From the NCBI GenBank assembly GCA_015075585.1, contig JABTUB010000001.1, positions 1,288,501 to 1,352,500 on the forward strand: 64,000 bases of DNA. The letters run 5' to 3'. Below, piece after piece: positions 45,292 to 56,101 of the stretch (the first letter of the stretch is position 1; every line of letters begins with the position of its first letter). Both the position numbers and the translations under genes were made by a program. A model generated the notes under the pieces. The model did no database searches. It saw only the letters and a list, made by a program, of their open reading frames with translations, and was not told the DNA's origin. Source of the stretch: Chloracidobacterium sp. (GTDB lineage Bacteria; Acidobacteriota; Blastocatellia; Pyrinomonadales; Pyrinomonadaceae).

Positions 45292-47649
45292 ATGGATCTA
45301 CTTTCGAGTCTGAATGAACAACAGGCCGAAGCTGTCAAGCAAACCGATGGCCCGCTGTTGATAATCGCCGGTGCCGGTTCCGGCAAAACGCGTGTCATCA
45401 CGGTACGTATCGCGTATCTAATTGCGGAGAAAGGAGTTGCTCCTCACAATATCCTTGCGGTAACGTTCACAAATAAGGCGGCGGGCGAGATGCGGGCACG
45501 TGTCGAAAGCCTTTTGAAAGGCGAAAGGCTGCAGTCCGCACCGCTGATCTCGACCTTTCACAGTTTTTGCGTGCGGATACTTCGACAGGATATCGAGAAA
45601 CTCGAAGAAGGCTACACCCGAAACTTCACCATCTACGACGCGGACGACTCGACCAAGGTGATCCGCGCGTGCATACGAGATCTTGGTCTTGACGAGAAAA
45701 AGCTTCAGCCGCGCAGCGTTCGCAATATCATCAGCGCGGCAAAGAACCGTGGTGAGGATGCGGAGCAATACGCAGCGAAGATCGAGTACGGCGATGACAA
45801 GAAGGCCTCTATCGCTAAGGCATTTAGGATGTATGACGAACGCCTGCATAAGGCGAACGCTCTTGATTTCGACGACCTCCTGATAAAGACCGTCAAACTG
45901 CTTGAACGCTCGCCGGATACACGCGAAAAATATAACGACCGCTACAAGTACATCCTCGTTGACGAATTTCAAGATACTAATACGCTGCAGCTCTCGCTTA
46001 TAAGATCGCTTACCGAGAAGCAGGAGAATATATGCGTTGTCGGCGATGATGCCCAGAGCATCTACGGGTTTCGGCAGGCAGATATTCGGAACATTCTTGA
46101 CTTCGAACAGCACTATCCGACCGCCAAGCTGATAATGCTTGAGCAGAATTACCGTTCGACGCAGACGATACTCGATGCCGCGGATGCGATCATCAAGAAC
46201 AACATCGATCAGAAGAAGAAAAAACTCTGGACATCGAACCCGAGCGGTGAACGCGTGTTCTACTGTCAGGCATACGACGGCGATGCTGAGGCGAGGTTCG
46301 TCGCCGGCAGGATCGAGGAGCACTTCCGCCGTGATCCGAGCGAGCGGATCGCTGTGCTCTATCGCACCAATGCGCAGTCGCGGCTTTTCGAAGAAGCCTT
46401 GCGGCGGCTCAGGATACCTTACAACATAGTCGGCGGCTTCTCATTCTACGAGCGTGCCGAGGTAAAGGACATAATTGCGTATCTCAAACTTGCGATGAAC
46501 CCGAGCGACGATATCGCTCTGCTGCGCGTCATCAATACACCGCCGCGGGGCATCGGAAAGACGAGTTTGGATGAATTGCAGCGACAAGCGAACACTGCCG
46601 GCACCTCGCTTTGGAATACGATCATTGACATCGCGGACGATACGATCGTTTCCGAAGTGCGGCTCACACCGAGGGCGAAAGAGGCATTGCGGGCCTTTCG
46701 GCGAACGCTCGAATCACTGATAAGCAAAGCGGAAAATGCCGTATCGCTCGAACGGCCGGTTTCGGACATTGTCGTTGCCGCGATCGAAGATACGGGCTAC
46801 GCCGACACTCTGCGGGCAGAGGGCGGCGATGAGGCGGCGTCGCGGCTTGAGAACCTGGAAGAATTGGTCAACGCGGCGGTTGACTATGACCGACAGGCTG
46901 AGAACGGACTTCGCGATTTTATCGACCATGCGGCGCTTACGTCCGACACTGACCGATATGACTCAGAGGCTGCGGTAACGCTGATGACCGTCCATTCGGC
47001 GAAAGGACTTGAGTTTCCGATCGTGTTTCTGGTCGGCCTCGAGGACGGCATTTTTCCGCATTCGCGTTCATTTGACGATAGAAAAGAGCTTGAAGAAGAG
47101 CGACGCCTGGCTTACGTTGCGATAACCCGTGCCGAGAAGCTGCTTTACATCACGCATGCGATGCGGCGCCGGACATACGGCCAAGACCTTACGTCCGAGC
47201 CGTCGCAATTCCTGAATGAACTGCCGCATGAGCTGATCGAAGATCTCTCGGCAGGCTCGTCATGGCTGAAATACGCACGGAGTGCGACGGCTGCCGCTGC
47301 CGGCATTTCGACAGCTGCGGATCCGAAGCCAAAGAAGCCCTATACGGGCAAGACCTATAATAATGCCGATGCGATAGCGGAATTTTTCAAAGAGCGTTCG
47401 ATACCGGCTAAAACGACGGAGCCGCCAAAGGCCCGCACACCGTTGGACAACTTGCGCTCAGCGGGTTCGGGTGCTCGTTCGGGTTCTGACGGCATCGTTC
47501 CGGGCAGCCATGTCCAGCACGAAAAGTACGGTCGCGGGCTTGTGCTCAGGCGTGAGGGAAATGGCGAAATGGCAAAACTCACGATAAGCTTTCCGGGTTA
47601 CGGCCAGAAGAAGTTGATCGAGAAATACGCTAAACTGCAAAAACTCTAG
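45292..47649 (+). CDS. UvrD/PcrA-type superfamily 1 DNA helicase
   Basis: 785 residues, usual size. Motifs run in order: Q-motif LNEQQAEAV, Walker A AGAGSGKT, TFTNKAAGEMRAR (Ia), VDEFQDTN (II), VVGDDAQSIYGFR (III), LEQNYRST (IV), TVHSAKGLEFPIVF (V) and AYVAITRAEKLLYI (VI). The C-terminal tail (VQHEKYGRGLVLRREGNGEMAKLTISFPG) is the Tudor-like domain typical of PcrA, which contacts RNA polymerase. 3'–5' helicase for excision repair and plasmid or conflict resolution. Gene name pcrA or uvrD cannot be chosen by sequence alone, though the tail favours PcrA. Confidence 0.95.
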   Translation: MDLLSSLNEQQAEAVKQTDGPLLIIAGAGSGKTRVITVRIAYLIAEKGVAPHNILAVTFTNKAAGEMRARVESLLKGERLQSAPLISTFHSFCVRILRQDIEKLEEGYTRNFTIYDADDSTKVIRACIRDLGLDEKKLQPRSVRNIISAAKNRGEDAEQYAAKIEYGDDKKASIAKAFRMYDERLHKANALDFDDLLIKTVKLLERSPDTREKYNDRYKYILVDEFQDTNTLQLSLIRSLTEKQENICVVGDDAQSIYGFRQADIRNILDFEQHYPTAKLIMLEQNYRSTQTILDAADAIIKNNIDQKKKKLWTSNPSGERVFYCQAYDGDAEARFVAGRIEEHFRRDPSERIAVLYRTNAQSRLFEEALRRLRIPYNIVGGFSFYERAEVKDIIAYLKLAMNPSDDIALLRVINTPPRGIGKTSLDELQRQANTAGTSLWNTIIDIADDTIVSEVRLTPRAKEALRAFRRTLESLISKAENAVSLERPVSDIVVAAIEDTGYADTLRAEGGDEAASRLENLEELVNAAVDYDRQAENGLRDFIDHAALTSDTDRYDSEAAVTLMTVHSAKGLEFPIVFLVGLEDGIFPHSRSFDDRKELEEERRLAYVAITRAEKLLYITHAMRRRTYGQDLTSEPSQFLNELPHELIEDLSAGSSWLKYARSATAAAAGISTAADPKPKKPYTGKTYNNADAIAEFFKERSIPAKTTEPPKARTPLDNLRSAGSGARSGSDGIVPGSHVQHEKYGRGLVLRREGNGEMAKLTISFPGYGQKKLIEKYAKLQKL

Positions 47650-47696
47650 GAGTTGCGCGTCAATATAAAGAAAAGGAGTGTCGATAGACCATAAAA

Positions 47697-48113
47697 ATGA
47701 AGAATATTACTGCGCTGTTCATTGTTCTTGCGGCTATGTCGCTCGTGGTATTGGGCTGCAGTTGGATAAATCCGCTTGCTGACAAAGGCGTAGGTCCGCA
47801 GTCGGAGAAACGATCATCCGACGGCAAGACGACGTCAGACAACCGGCCGCTCGGTGATGAGCGGATAGGCGTGCCCGAGTGCGACGAGGTAATGGATATG
47901 TTGACGGCCGAAACGAACAGCCCGGACGACAATTTCGTTACAAAGGCTTTCAAAGCCACTTTCTTTAACAAGATCCGCGAAACCATCCGCCAAGCTGTCG
48001 AAGACAGCAAGAAAGACAACACCAACGGAGCCGCCGATCTTGCAAAGACCTGTCGCGACCTGAAGCAGCAGCTCGAAAAATTCAAGGCAGAGGAAAAGGA
48101 TAAAGAAAACTAG
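47697..48113 (+). CDS. Small lipoprotein, unknown
   Basis: 138 residues. The signal peptide ends in a lipobox (SLVVLGC, Cys about residue 21). The mature part has a Ser/Asp-rich linker then a helical domain with two Cys (PECDEVMDML ... LAKTCRDLKQQLEKF) that could be disulfide-linked, ending in a charged tail. No family recognised; similar small lipoproteins occur widely in Acidobacteriota. 47 bases after the helicase gene. Confidence 0.65.
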   Translation: MKNITALFIVLAAMSLVVLGCSWINPLADKGVGPQSEKRSSDGKTTSDNRPLGDERIGVPECDEVMDMLTAETNSPDDNFVTKAFKATFFNKIRETIRQAVEDSKKDNTNGAADLAKTCRDLKQQLEKFKAEEKDKEN

Positions 48114-48190
48114 CAGAGCGGCCGCGCGAACGGTGCGCGGCACGTTGCAGTTTTCTCGCTCACACATCGGCTGCCGGTTCATTGGCCATC

Positions 48191-48208
48191 GCTGTTATTT
48201 ATAACAGC
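48191..48208. repeat. Perfect 8-bp hairpin after the lipoprotein gene
   Basis: GCTGTTAT–TT–ATAACAGC, nested in GGCC(A)...GGCC. No long T run, so a transcription-end role is possible but weak. Confidence 0.45.
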
Positions 48209-48322
48209 GGCGGCCATTTCCGCTTGTGTTCGTGCCGGCAGACACAAAAATTTTCTATTGACTATTTCTACCGGCGGGCGTAGCGTAGGGGAATAACGAT
48301 ATAGAACAAGGACGCCTCACCG

Positions 48323-49297
48323 ATGTCCACTTTTCAAAAGAAACTCGAAATCCTCGCCGGTCGTGACCGCCCGGAGACGCGGCTCTTATTGGCAGCTTTG
48401 CTGTCGCTTGTTTGCGGGGTCCATGTGACGGCGCAAGACGAGCCGATAAAGGTTGACACTTTGCTTGTCAGCGTGTCGGTTACCGTTTTAGATCGCAATG
48501 GTGCGTACGTCGGAGATCTACAACAGAAAGACTTTTCAATTTTCGAGAACGGCATCGAGCAGCCTATTGCGTATTTTGAGGCAGTCGAGCGCCCCATAAC
48601 TGTATTCCTGGTCCTAGACATAAGCGGATCGATGTCACGAGTATTAGATCGGGTCACTAATGGCGCCAACGAATTGGTTGCCTCTCTTCGGCCGGATGAT
48701 CTTATCGGAGCGTATGCTTTCTCCGACCATATGTGGGAGTTGTCAAAACTTGGAAAGACATCCCGGCTCGCAAACAAGCATATTAAGCTACGGATGGACG
48801 GATTGCCCGCTGATACTATGGTTTATGACGCGGTTGATCAAGCACTCAAAAAGGCCAAGAGATCAGGGCGTCGTACCGCGATCGTGTTATTCTCCGACGG
48901 TCTCGGGGTTAATTTTGAGTCGAATAAGAAGGAGAATCTCCGAGATGCTCAGGAAACTACTGCGATTATCTTTACGATCAGTTTTGATACGATGCCCAAG
49001 TCTCGGCTCCAAGGCGAATCTGAGAAGCGTTTTGACAAACGGCTTAAGGAGTCAGCTGACGCATTGCAGTATCTACGTGATCTAGCTGAGACGACTGGCG
49101 GCCGGTCGTTCTCAGCTGAAAGCGGTGAGGAGATCGAAGACTTTTTTCGCGAGATCGGGATGGAACTTAGGCAAGAATATAGTTTAGGTTATTATCCTTC
49201 GGATACGGGACGAAAAGGTGAAAGACGGAAGATCGCGGTAAAAGTGGATGTACCGGGAGCCGTTGTTCGCTCAAGGAAGGAGGTCGTCTATCAATAG
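48323..49297 (+). CDS. VWA-domain protein 1 (VWFA-related Acidobacterial type)
   Basis: 324 residues with an N-terminal export signal (LLLAALLSLVCGVHVTAQ). An N-terminal immunoglobulin-like strand region (VSVSVTVLDRNGAYVGDLQQKDFSIFENG) precedes the VWA domain with a complete MIDAS start DISGSM (D99, S101, S103) and LFSDG. C-terminal block LRQEYSLGYYPSD...GERRKIAVKVDVPGAVVRSRKEVVY is the hallmark of the acidobacterial family. Secreted or envelope protein binding a partner through a divalent metal. First of three tandem copies. Confidence 0.9.
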   Translation: MSTFQKKLEILAGRDRPETRLLLAALLSLVCGVHVTAQDEPIKVDTLLVSVSVTVLDRNGAYVGDLQQKDFSIFENGIEQPIAYFEAVERPITVFLVLDISGSMSRVLDRVTNGANELVASLRPDDLIGAYAFSDHMWELSKLGKTSRLANKHIKLRMDGLPADTMVYDAVDQALKKAKRSGRRTAIVLFSDGLGVNFESNKKENLRDAQETTAIIFTISFDTMPKSRLQGESEKRFDKRLKESADALQYLRDLAETTGGRSFSAESGEEIEDFFREIGMELRQEYSLGYYPSDTGRKGERRKIAVKVDVPGAVVRSRKEVVYQ

Positions 49298-49359
49298 GTC
49301 GGCGATCTGCAGCGATCAATCCTGTTTTTTTGGCAGATTTCCCAACGGATCGGAATGTG

Positions 49360-50349
49360 ATGGTCTTTCTTCGGCATACAATCATTCTTTTTCTTGTAGC
49401 CGTCATCGCACCTATATGCAGTGCGCAGGATGATGTTGTTAAGGTACGCACAGACCTTACGGTGGTGTCTTTGAGCGTGAATGACCGCGATGGGCGATAC
49501 ATTGCGGGCCTCGATAAGGACGATTTTAAGGTCTTCGAGAACGGTACAGAACAGCACGTCGAATTTTGTGAGCGGGTCGATACGCCGTTCACCGTCCTTT
49601 TCTTGTTTGATACAAGCCGCTCGATGCGCGACTACCTACCTGCTGTTGTCAATGCGGCAAATTCTTTTACATCCCGACTGCGCCCCGAAGATACCATCGC
49701 TGCCGCTAATTTTGAGGATGACGCAAAGATCCATATGCTCCTCGAACCAACAAAGCGTCAGGATTTTACGAAATTTGTTGATGTTGTCGGGTCCGACAAA
49801 GACCGTCTGTTCACAACTACATTCGACGCCGTGGAAAAGGGATTGGGGTACCTCAAAGCCATTCAGGGGAAAAAGGCGCTGATCCTGTTTTCCGACGGTG
49901 AAATGTACGGACGTCATGCATCGGCAAAGAGCAATCTGCGAGATGCCGAGGAGCAGGAAGCTGTGATCTACACGCTCCGATTCGGTGAGTATTCTCATTC
50001 CGATCCGGAGTTTTTCAATGTCTTTATCGATCAGTTTGGAACGCATTACGAGAGTCCGCCGGGAGGCATCGGCGAAAAAGCGATCGAGAAAGTGAAGAAG
50101 CGTGTAAGCCTTTATATGAATGGCTTGGCCGAGCGAACCGGCGGCCGAGCCTACAAGATAGTTACCGTCGACGACCTTAAGGAGACTTTCCGTTCCATTG
50201 CGGAAGAACTTGGCACAACTTACAGACTCGGCTATACGCCGATCGACGTCCCAAAAGACGGCGAGAGAAGAACGATATCGGTTAAGGTGAACGTTCCAAA
50301 TGCCGCTGTTCGGTCCCGAAAAGAAGTCGTATATCGGCGTGCGGACTAG
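49360..50349 (+). CDS. VWA-domain protein 2 (VWFA-related Acidobacterial type)
   Basis: ATG 49360 (MVFLRHTIILFLVAVIAPICSAQ) gives a clean signal peptide; the frame opens at a TTG at 49330. 329 residues. Same layout as its neighbours: VVSLSVNDRDGRYIAGLDKDDFKVFENG, a MIDAS-like DTSRSM in which Arg replaces Gly, LFSDGEMYG, and the tail TTYRLGYTPIDVP..GERRTISVKVNVPNAAVRSRKEVVY. The Gly-to-Arg change keeps the metal-binding D-x-S-x-S spacing. Confidence 0.9.
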   Translation: MVFLRHTIILFLVAVIAPICSAQDDVVKVRTDLTVVSLSVNDRDGRYIAGLDKDDFKVFENGTEQHVEFCERVDTPFTVLFLFDTSRSMRDYLPAVVNAANSFTSRLRPEDTIAAANFEDDAKIHMLLEPTKRQDFTKFVDVVGSDKDRLFTTTFDAVEKGLGYLKAIQGKKALILFSDGEMYGRHASAKSNLRDAEEQEAVIYTLRFGEYSHSDPEFFNVFIDQFGTHYESPPGGIGEKAIEKVKKRVSLYMNGLAERTGGRAYKIVTVDDLKETFRSIAEELGTTYRLGYTPIDVPKDGERRTISVKVNVPNAAVRSRKEVVYRRAD

Positions 50350-50390
50350 GGCGTAGACGCGAATTCGCTAACGATCAAATGGTAACTGTC

Positions 50391-51443
50391 ATGAAAGTTA
50401 ACCTGCCATTGCGAATTTTCATAACGTGGCTATTTGGGGTGCTCTTATTTGCAACGTACGTTCGTTCACAGGATGTTATCCGAGTCGAAACAAACCTTGT
50501 TCAAGTTCCCGTAATCGTTACCAGTCGCGATGGAAGGTATGTTCCAGGGCTCACGAAAGACAATTTTCAGATCATTGAGGATGGGAAAGTCCAAGCGATC
50601 GACGGTTTCTCACCGGTTGACGAGCCGATCACGGTTTACCTAATGCTCGATACCAGCGGGTCGATGGTGTCATACATGAGCCAACTTGCTCAGGCAACAG
50701 GCGTCTTTTTGAATACGCTTAGACCGGACGATCACATTTATCTGAGCATCTTTGCCGACGGACAGACAGTCTTGCTTAAGAACAAGAAAATCGCTGATCT
50801 TCTAGCAAAGAATCTGGTGCTTAAGATCCGGCCGCTCGATAGCAGGGCAACATACGTTTATGATGCCGTAGATGAATCGATCAAAACGCTGATGAACACA
50901 AAGGGCCGCAAGGCGATAGTTTTGTTTAGCGATGCGCTCAGCGATAGCCACAAGGTCTCCGCCGCCGATAGTATTCGCACGGCCGAGGAGCAGGATGCTC
51001 TTATTTACACGGTCCGTTTCGGTGATGTTTCTATTAAGCCTGAGTGGGCAGCTGCACGCGGTGTGCAAGACCAAATCGCGCGGAGCGGCTATGCGGTCCT
51101 GGACCAGAAAGGCGTTGAAGACATTATGCCATGGTGGGATATCGAGGCGACCGGCGACGGAAAACTCAAAGGCGGTGAACTGGCCGATCAGATAAAACGG
51201 GTCAAGGGTTACATGGATGCTCTTGCGGCGAAAACCGGCGGTAACAGCTTTGAGATCGATAAGATAGACGATCTTGCCGAAGTGTTCAAGCTCATTACGC
51301 TCGAATTGCGACGCCATTACACGTTGAGCTATTACGCGGACCCCTCGACCGGGCCGGATAAGCGGAAGATCCAGGTCAAGGTGAATGTCCCTGATGCCGC
51401 CGTCAGGGCGAAGAAGGAGATCGTGATCCCCCATCGGCCATAG
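50391..51443 (+). CDS. VWA-domain protein 3 (VWFA-related Acidobacterial type)
   Basis: ATG 50391 (MKVNLPLRIFITWLFGVLLFATYVRSQD) begins the signal peptide; an ATG four codons earlier (50379) is possible. About 350 residues. Family features: VPVIVTSRDGRYVPGLTKDNFQIIEDG, MIDAS DTSGSM, LFSDALSDS in place of LFSDG, and a C-terminal HYTLSYYADP..RKIQVKVNVPDAAVRAKKEIV. It has a longer insert (about 215–275) than copies 1 and 2. Confidence 0.9.
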   Translation: MKVNLPLRIFITWLFGVLLFATYVRSQDVIRVETNLVQVPVIVTSRDGRYVPGLTKDNFQIIEDGKVQAIDGFSPVDEPITVYLMLDTSGSMVSYMSQLAQATGVFLNTLRPDDHIYLSIFADGQTVLLKNKKIADLLAKNLVLKIRPLDSRATYVYDAVDESIKTLMNTKGRKAIVLFSDALSDSHKVSAADSIRTAEEQDALIYTVRFGDVSIKPEWAAARGVQDQIARSGYAVLDQKGVEDIMPWWDIEATGDGKLKGGELADQIKRVKGYMDALAAKTGGNSFEIDKIDDLAEVFKLITLELRRHYTLSYYADPSTGPDKRKIQVKVNVPDAAVRAKKEIVIPHRP

Positions 51444-51490
51444 GCCGCCGTACCTCGCTCGAACAGCGGCGAAATAACTTCCGTCTTGCC

Positions 51491-51519
51491 TTGACACGAT
51501 CTTAGGAAATTCATATCAT
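51491..51519 (+). promoter_or_regulatory. Promoter of the str (rpsL) operon
   Basis: TTGACA (51491–51496), 17-base spacer, TATCAT (51514–51519). The start would be near 51526, giving an untranslated leader of about 300 bases before rpsL. Confidence 0.75.
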
Positions 51520-51827
51520 CTAAAGTTTCGGACTTTGGGTCTGGTGTGTCCATCGTATGATGGACGGATATTTGAGAGTTGAAGCAAGGATTGTAGCGTA
51601 AAACGCGGCCATCTCCGGTTGCGGGCTAAATTGGTAAATGCCGCACTGATCGCGGCTTCCCGCAAGTGCCACGCCACAGCAAAGTGACAACGCTCAGTAT
51701 TTGGAACAATTAATTAAACCTTGATCAGCGAGAGCTGCTTGAGCTAACTGCCGGACAGGTTCCGTGCAAGAGTCAGGTAAGACGTTAGTTTTGCCTTTGA
51801 GCGATATACAAAGGCTGATTTGAGCTT
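51520..51827 (+). promoter_or_regulatory. Long leader of the rpsL operon
   Basis: About 300 bases with no gene. A perfect hairpin GTCCATC–GTAT–GATGGAC lies at 51548–51565 at the transcript 5' end. The rest has several weaker complementary stretches; a regulatory leader is possible but I recognise no known riboswitch or ribosomal-protein leader. Confidence 0.45.
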
Positions 51828-52208
51828 ATGCCGACAATCAATCAATTAGTTCGTAAAGGACGCAAGGCCGTCCAATACAAGACCGCAAGCCCCGCACTGC
51901 AGGCAAACCCGCAAAAGCGAGGTGTCTGTACGCGTGTTTATACATCGACGCCGAAGAAGCCGAACTCGGCGCTTCGCAAGGTCGCACGTGTCCGCCTGAC
52001 CAATCAGATCGAAGTTACGACCTATATTCCGGGCATCGGCCACAATCTGCAGGAGCACTCGATCGTGCTGATCCGCGGCGGCCGTGTCAAGGACCTGCCG
52101 GGCGTTCGTTATCACGTTGTGCGCGGTACGCTTGACGCATCGGGCGTTGCGAATCGTAATCAGGCACGTTCCAAGTACGGAGCAAAACGGCCCAAGGGAG
52201 CAAAGTAA
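51828..52208 (+). CDS. rpsL: 30S ribosomal protein S12
   Basis: 126 residues, normal length. [12 protein letters not shown] opens the protein; [11 protein letters not shown] and [14 protein letters not shown] are the decoding-site loops, with the Lys residues that streptomycin-resistant mutants change still wild type, so no resistance change is seen. First gene of the str operon; rpsG begins three bases after its stop. Confidence 0.98.
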   Translation: MPTINQLVRKGRKAVQYKTASPALQANPQKRGVCTRVYTSTPKKPNSALRKVARVRLTNQIEVTTYIPGIGHNLQEHSIVLIRGGRVKDLPGVRYHVVRGTLDASGVANRNQARSKYGAKRPKGAK

Positions 52209-52682
<474 letters not shown>

Positions 52683-52686
52683 TTGG

Positions 52687-52737
52687 CCGCTCACGGCCGG
52701 CCCTCTTTGTTGAGGGGTTTCGTCAGCCGGTGAGCGG
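52687..52737 (+). promoter_or_regulatory. Structured rpsG–fusA intergenic element
   Basis: CCGCTCAC (52687–52694) pairs with GTGAGCGG (52730–52737) around an inner hairpin CCCTC–TTTGTT–GAGGG. It ends ten bases before the fusA ATG and could set fusA translation. Confidence 0.45.
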
Positions 52738-52746
52738 AAATTTGCT

Positions 52747-54843
52747 ATGGCAAATATCACATTAGACAAATTCAGGAACATCGGCATCATGGCCCACATT
52801 GATGCGGGAAAGACGACGACCACCGAGCGCGTTCTTTTCTACACAGGTGTTTCTCACAAGATCGGTGAGACGCATGAAGGCACTGCGACCATGGACTGGA
52901 TGGAGCAGGAGCAGGAACGCGGCATCACTATTACCTCGGCTGCGACGACGTGTTTTTGGACCCGCAACGGTGTCGAACACCGCATTAATATCATCGATAC
53001 GCCCGGCCACGTCGATTTTACGATGGAGGTCGAGCGTTCACTTCGCGTTCTCGATGGTGCGGTCGCTGTCTTTGACGGCGTCGCGGGCGTTGAGCCTCAG
53101 TCGGAAACGGTTTGGCGTCAGGCCGATAAATACGGCGTCCCGCGCATTTGCTTTATCAATAAGCTCGATCGTGCGGGAGCATCCTTCGAGCGGAGCTTTC
53201 AGTCCATCCTTGATCGGCTCGGTGCCAATGCGGTGGCTCTTCAGCTGCCTATCGGCGTCGAAGAACATCTTCGCGGCGTCGTCGATCTGATCGAGATGAA
53301 AGGCCTTCTGTGGAAGGACGAGACGAAAGGAGCTCAATACGAGGTCGTTGACATACCTGCCGAGCTGCTCGATCAGGCCAAAGAATGGCATGACAAGCTT
53401 GTGGAACAGGTTTCGAGCCTGGACGATGATCTGATGATGAAGTACCTCGAAGGCGAGGAGATCACGTCCGACGAGATCCGCAAGGCTCTCCGCAGGGGCA
53501 CGATCGATCTTAAGATCGTTCCGGTCGTCTGCGGCTCAGCATTCAAGAACAAGGGCGTTCAGACACTGCTCGATGCGGTGGTCGATTTCCTGCCGAGCCC
53601 GCTTGATATCCCTGCGATCGAAGGCACTGATCCGAAGACGGACGAGGCCTTGACCCGTGCGGCAGATGCAAAGGCCCCGTTTTCGGGCCTCGTCTTTAAG
53701 CTTATGGCAGATAAGCACTTAGGCCAGCTCGCCTTTGTGCGTATCTATTCGGGAACGGTCAGTTCGGGTTCGTACGTTTATAACACGATCAAGAACTCCA
53801 AGGAGCGTGTCGGCCGCCTTATGATGATGCACGCGAATAAGCGTGAGGATGTCGAGCAGGCGAGTGCGGGTGAGATCGTTGCGATCGGCGGTATGAAGAA
53901 CGTAACGACGGGTGACACCATTTCGGACGAGAAGGATAAGATCATTCTCGAATCGATGGAATTCCCCGATCCGGTCGTGCGTGTCGCGGTCGAGCCGAAA
54001 ACGCGGGCCGATCAGGATAAGATGGGCGTCGCTCTAAATCGCCTTGCTCAGGAAGACCCTTCATTTCAGGTTTCGACCGACCACGAGACGGGTCAGACCA
54101 TCATCGCCGGCATGGGCGAACTTCACCTTGAGATCATTGTCGATCGTATGAAGCGTGAGTTCGGTGTCGAGGCGAATGTCGGTAAGCCGCAGGTTGCGTA
54201 TCGCGAGACGATCACGGTCCCGGCGCCCGGTAAAGAGGTGTTCAAGAAGCAGTCGGGCGGCCGCGGCCAGTTCGGCCACGTTGAGCTTGAGATCGAGCCT
54301 GCACCGGGCGAGGGGTTTGTCTTTGAAGATAAGATCACCGGCGGCGCTATTCCGCGACAGTTCATCAAGCCTGTTTCTGAAGGGATACAGGACGCGATGC
54401 GGCGCGGATTTCTCGCCGGATACGAGATCGTTGATGTTAGGGCAAAGCTTGTCTTCGGCTCCTATCACGAAGTTGACTCGGACGAACGATCGTTCCACAT
54501 CGCGGGCAGCCTTGCGTTCCAAGACGCGGTCAAAAAGGCAAAGCCCGTGCTCCTGGAGCCGATAATGAAGGTCGAGGTTGTTACGCCAGAAGAATATATG
54601 GGCTCGGTCAACGGCGATCTTAACCGCCGGCGCGGTCAGATCGAGAAGATGGAGCCGCGTCCGGGCAATGTTTCGGTCGTAACGGCCTTCGTCCCGCTTT
54701 CAGAGATGTTTGGTTATACGACGGATCTTCGCTCGGCAACGCAGGGGCGGGCGACGTCGTCGATGCACTTTGAACGCTATGCAGAAGCTCCGCGTAACGT
54801 CGCTGAAGAGATCATTGCAAAGGTGAAGGGAGCGAGCAGCTAG
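52747..54843 (+). CDS. fusA: Elongation factor G
   Basis: 698 residues. GTPase motifs: [13 protein letters not shown] (G1), DTPGHVDF (G3), NKLDR (G4), [11 protein letters not shown] (G5); the switch I region [12 protein letters not shown] and domain [17 protein letters not shown] with the tip loop complete the protein. Catalyses ribosomal translocation. Standard position between rpsG and tuf. Confidence 0.98.
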   Translation: MANITLDKFRNIGIMAHIDAGKTTTTERVLFYTGVSHKIGETHEGTATMDWMEQEQERGITITSAATTCFWTRNGVEHRINIIDTPGHVDFTMEVERSLRVLDGAVAVFDGVAGVEPQSETVWRQADKYGVPRICFINKLDRAGASFERSFQSILDRLGANAVALQLPIGVEEHLRGVVDLIEMKGLLWKDETKGAQYEVVDIPAELLDQAKEWHDKLVEQVSSLDDDLMMKYLEGEEITSDEIRKALRRGTIDLKIVPVVCGSAFKNKGVQTLLDAVVDFLPSPLDIPAIEGTDPKTDEALTRAADAKAPFSGLVFKLMADKHLGQLAFVRIYSGTVSSGSYVYNTIKNSKERVGRLMMMHANKREDVEQASAGEIVAIGGMKNVTTGDTISDEKDKIILESMEFPDPVVRVAVEPKTRADQDKMGVALNRLAQEDPSFQVSTDHETGQTIIAGMGELHLEIIVDRMKREFGVEANVGKPQVAYRETITVPAPGKEVFKKQSGGRGQFGHVELEIEPAPGEGFVFEDKITGGAIPRQFIKPVSEGIQDAMRRGFLAGYEIVDVRAKLVFGSYHEVDSDERSFHIAGSLAFQDAVKKAKPVLLEPIMKVEVVTPEEYMGSVNGDLNRRRGQIEKMEPRPGNVSVVTAFVPLSEMFGYTTDLRSATQGRATSSMHFERYAEAPRNVAEEIIAKVKGASS

Positions 54844-54896
54844 GATATTTATTTAGATTTTGAGGTCTCAAGTCTGGGATCAGGAGAGAGTAAGAG

Positions 54897-56084
54897 ATGA
54901 GCAAAGAGAAATTTGATCGGTCAAAGCCGCACGTGAACATCGGGACGATCGGGCACGTTGACCACGGGAAGACGACATTGACGGCAGCGATCACAAAGGT
55001 GATGTCGAAGCACAATCCGAAGATGGCGTTTCGGTCGTTCGATTCGATCGACAACGCACCTGAGGAGAAGGCGAGAGGTATCACGATCGCGACATCGCAC
55101 GTTGAGTATGAGACTGCGAACAGGCATTACGCACACGTTGACTGTCCGGGGCACGCTGACTACGTGAAGAATATGATCACGGGAGCGGCACAGATGGACG
55201 GAGCGATCCTTGTGGTGGCGGCGACGGACGGGCCTATGCCGCAGACACGCGAGCACATCCTGCTTGCACGTCAGGTAGGTGTGCCTGCGATGGTCGTATT
55301 CATGAACAAGGTGGATATGGTCGATGACGCGGAGCTGCTTGAGCTTGTGGAGATGGAGATCAGAGAGCTTTTGTCGAGCTATGAGTTTCCGGGCGATGAC
55401 ATTCCTGTTGTGCAGGGCAGTGCGTTGAAAGCACTTGAAGGCGATGCAGCATGGGAGCCGAAGATCGACGAGTTGATGCAGGCGGTGGATGATTATATTC
55501 CGACCCCGACGCGCGAGACGGACAAGCCGTTCCTTATGCCTGTGGAAGATATCTTTACGATCCAGGGCCGCGGAACCGTGGCGACGGGAAGGATCGAGCG
55601 CGGTCAGATCAATGTCAACGAGCCTGTCGAGATCGTAGGTATCAAGGAGACGCGGAACAGCGTTGTTACCGGCGTCGAGATGTTCAAGAAGCTTCTTGAT
55701 TCGGGAATGGCAGGCGACAACGTAGGGCTTCTTCTGCGCGGTGTTGACCGAAAGGAGATCGAGCGCGGACAGGTTATAGCCAAGCCGGGCACGATCACGC
55801 CGCATACGAAGTTCAAGGCCGAGGCGTATGTGCTGACAAAGGAAGAGGGCGGGCGTCACACGCCGTTCTTTACAGGCTATCGTCCGCAGTTCTATTTTCG
55901 GACAACGGACGTTACCGGAGTTGCACACTTGCCCGCCGGTGTCGAGATGGTGATGCCCGGCGACAACATCCAGATGGAGATCGAGCTGATCGCCCCGATC
56001 GCAATGGAGAAGGGGCTTCGCTTCGCGATCCGCGAAGGCGGCCGCACGGTCGGAGCGGGAACCGTTTCGGAGATCGTCGAGTAG
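54897..56084 (+). CDS. tuf: Elongation factor Tu
   Basis: 395 residues. GHVDHGKTT (G1), DCPGHADYV (G3), NKVD (G4), SALKALEG (G5), switch [15 protein letters not shown]. Domain II/III features [14 protein letters not shown] are normal. GGAGAGAGTAAGAG precedes the ATG. Gly codons here include many GGG and GGA, unlike the GGC/GGT preference of fusA and the ribosomal genes around it. Delivers aminoacyl-tRNA to the ribosome. Confidence 0.98.
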   Translation: MSKEKFDRSKPHVNIGTIGHVDHGKTTLTAAITKVMSKHNPKMAFRSFDSIDNAPEEKARGITIATSHVEYETANRHYAHVDCPGHADYVKNMITGAAQMDGAILVVAATDGPMPQTREHILLARQVGVPAMVVFMNKVDMVDDAELLELVEMEIRELLSSYEFPGDDIPVVQGSALKALEGDAAWEPKIDELMQAVDDYIPTPTRETDKPFLMPVEDIFTIQGRGTVATGRIERGQINVNEPVEIVGIKETRNSVVTGVEMFKKLLDSGMAGDNVGLLLRGVDRKEIERGQVIAKPGTITPHTKFKAEAYVLTKEEGGRHTPFFTGYRPQFYFRTTDVTGVAHLPAGVEMVMPGDNIQMEIELIAPIAMEKGLRFAIREGGRTVGAGTVSEIVE

Positions 56085-56101
56085 TTGATGGTGATGAGTT
56101 G

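Noticed and set aside
54921..55928. Minus-strand open frame of 335 codons inside tuf
   Set aside because: Shadow of tuf produced by strong codon bias; composition rich in Arg, His and Leu with no family match.
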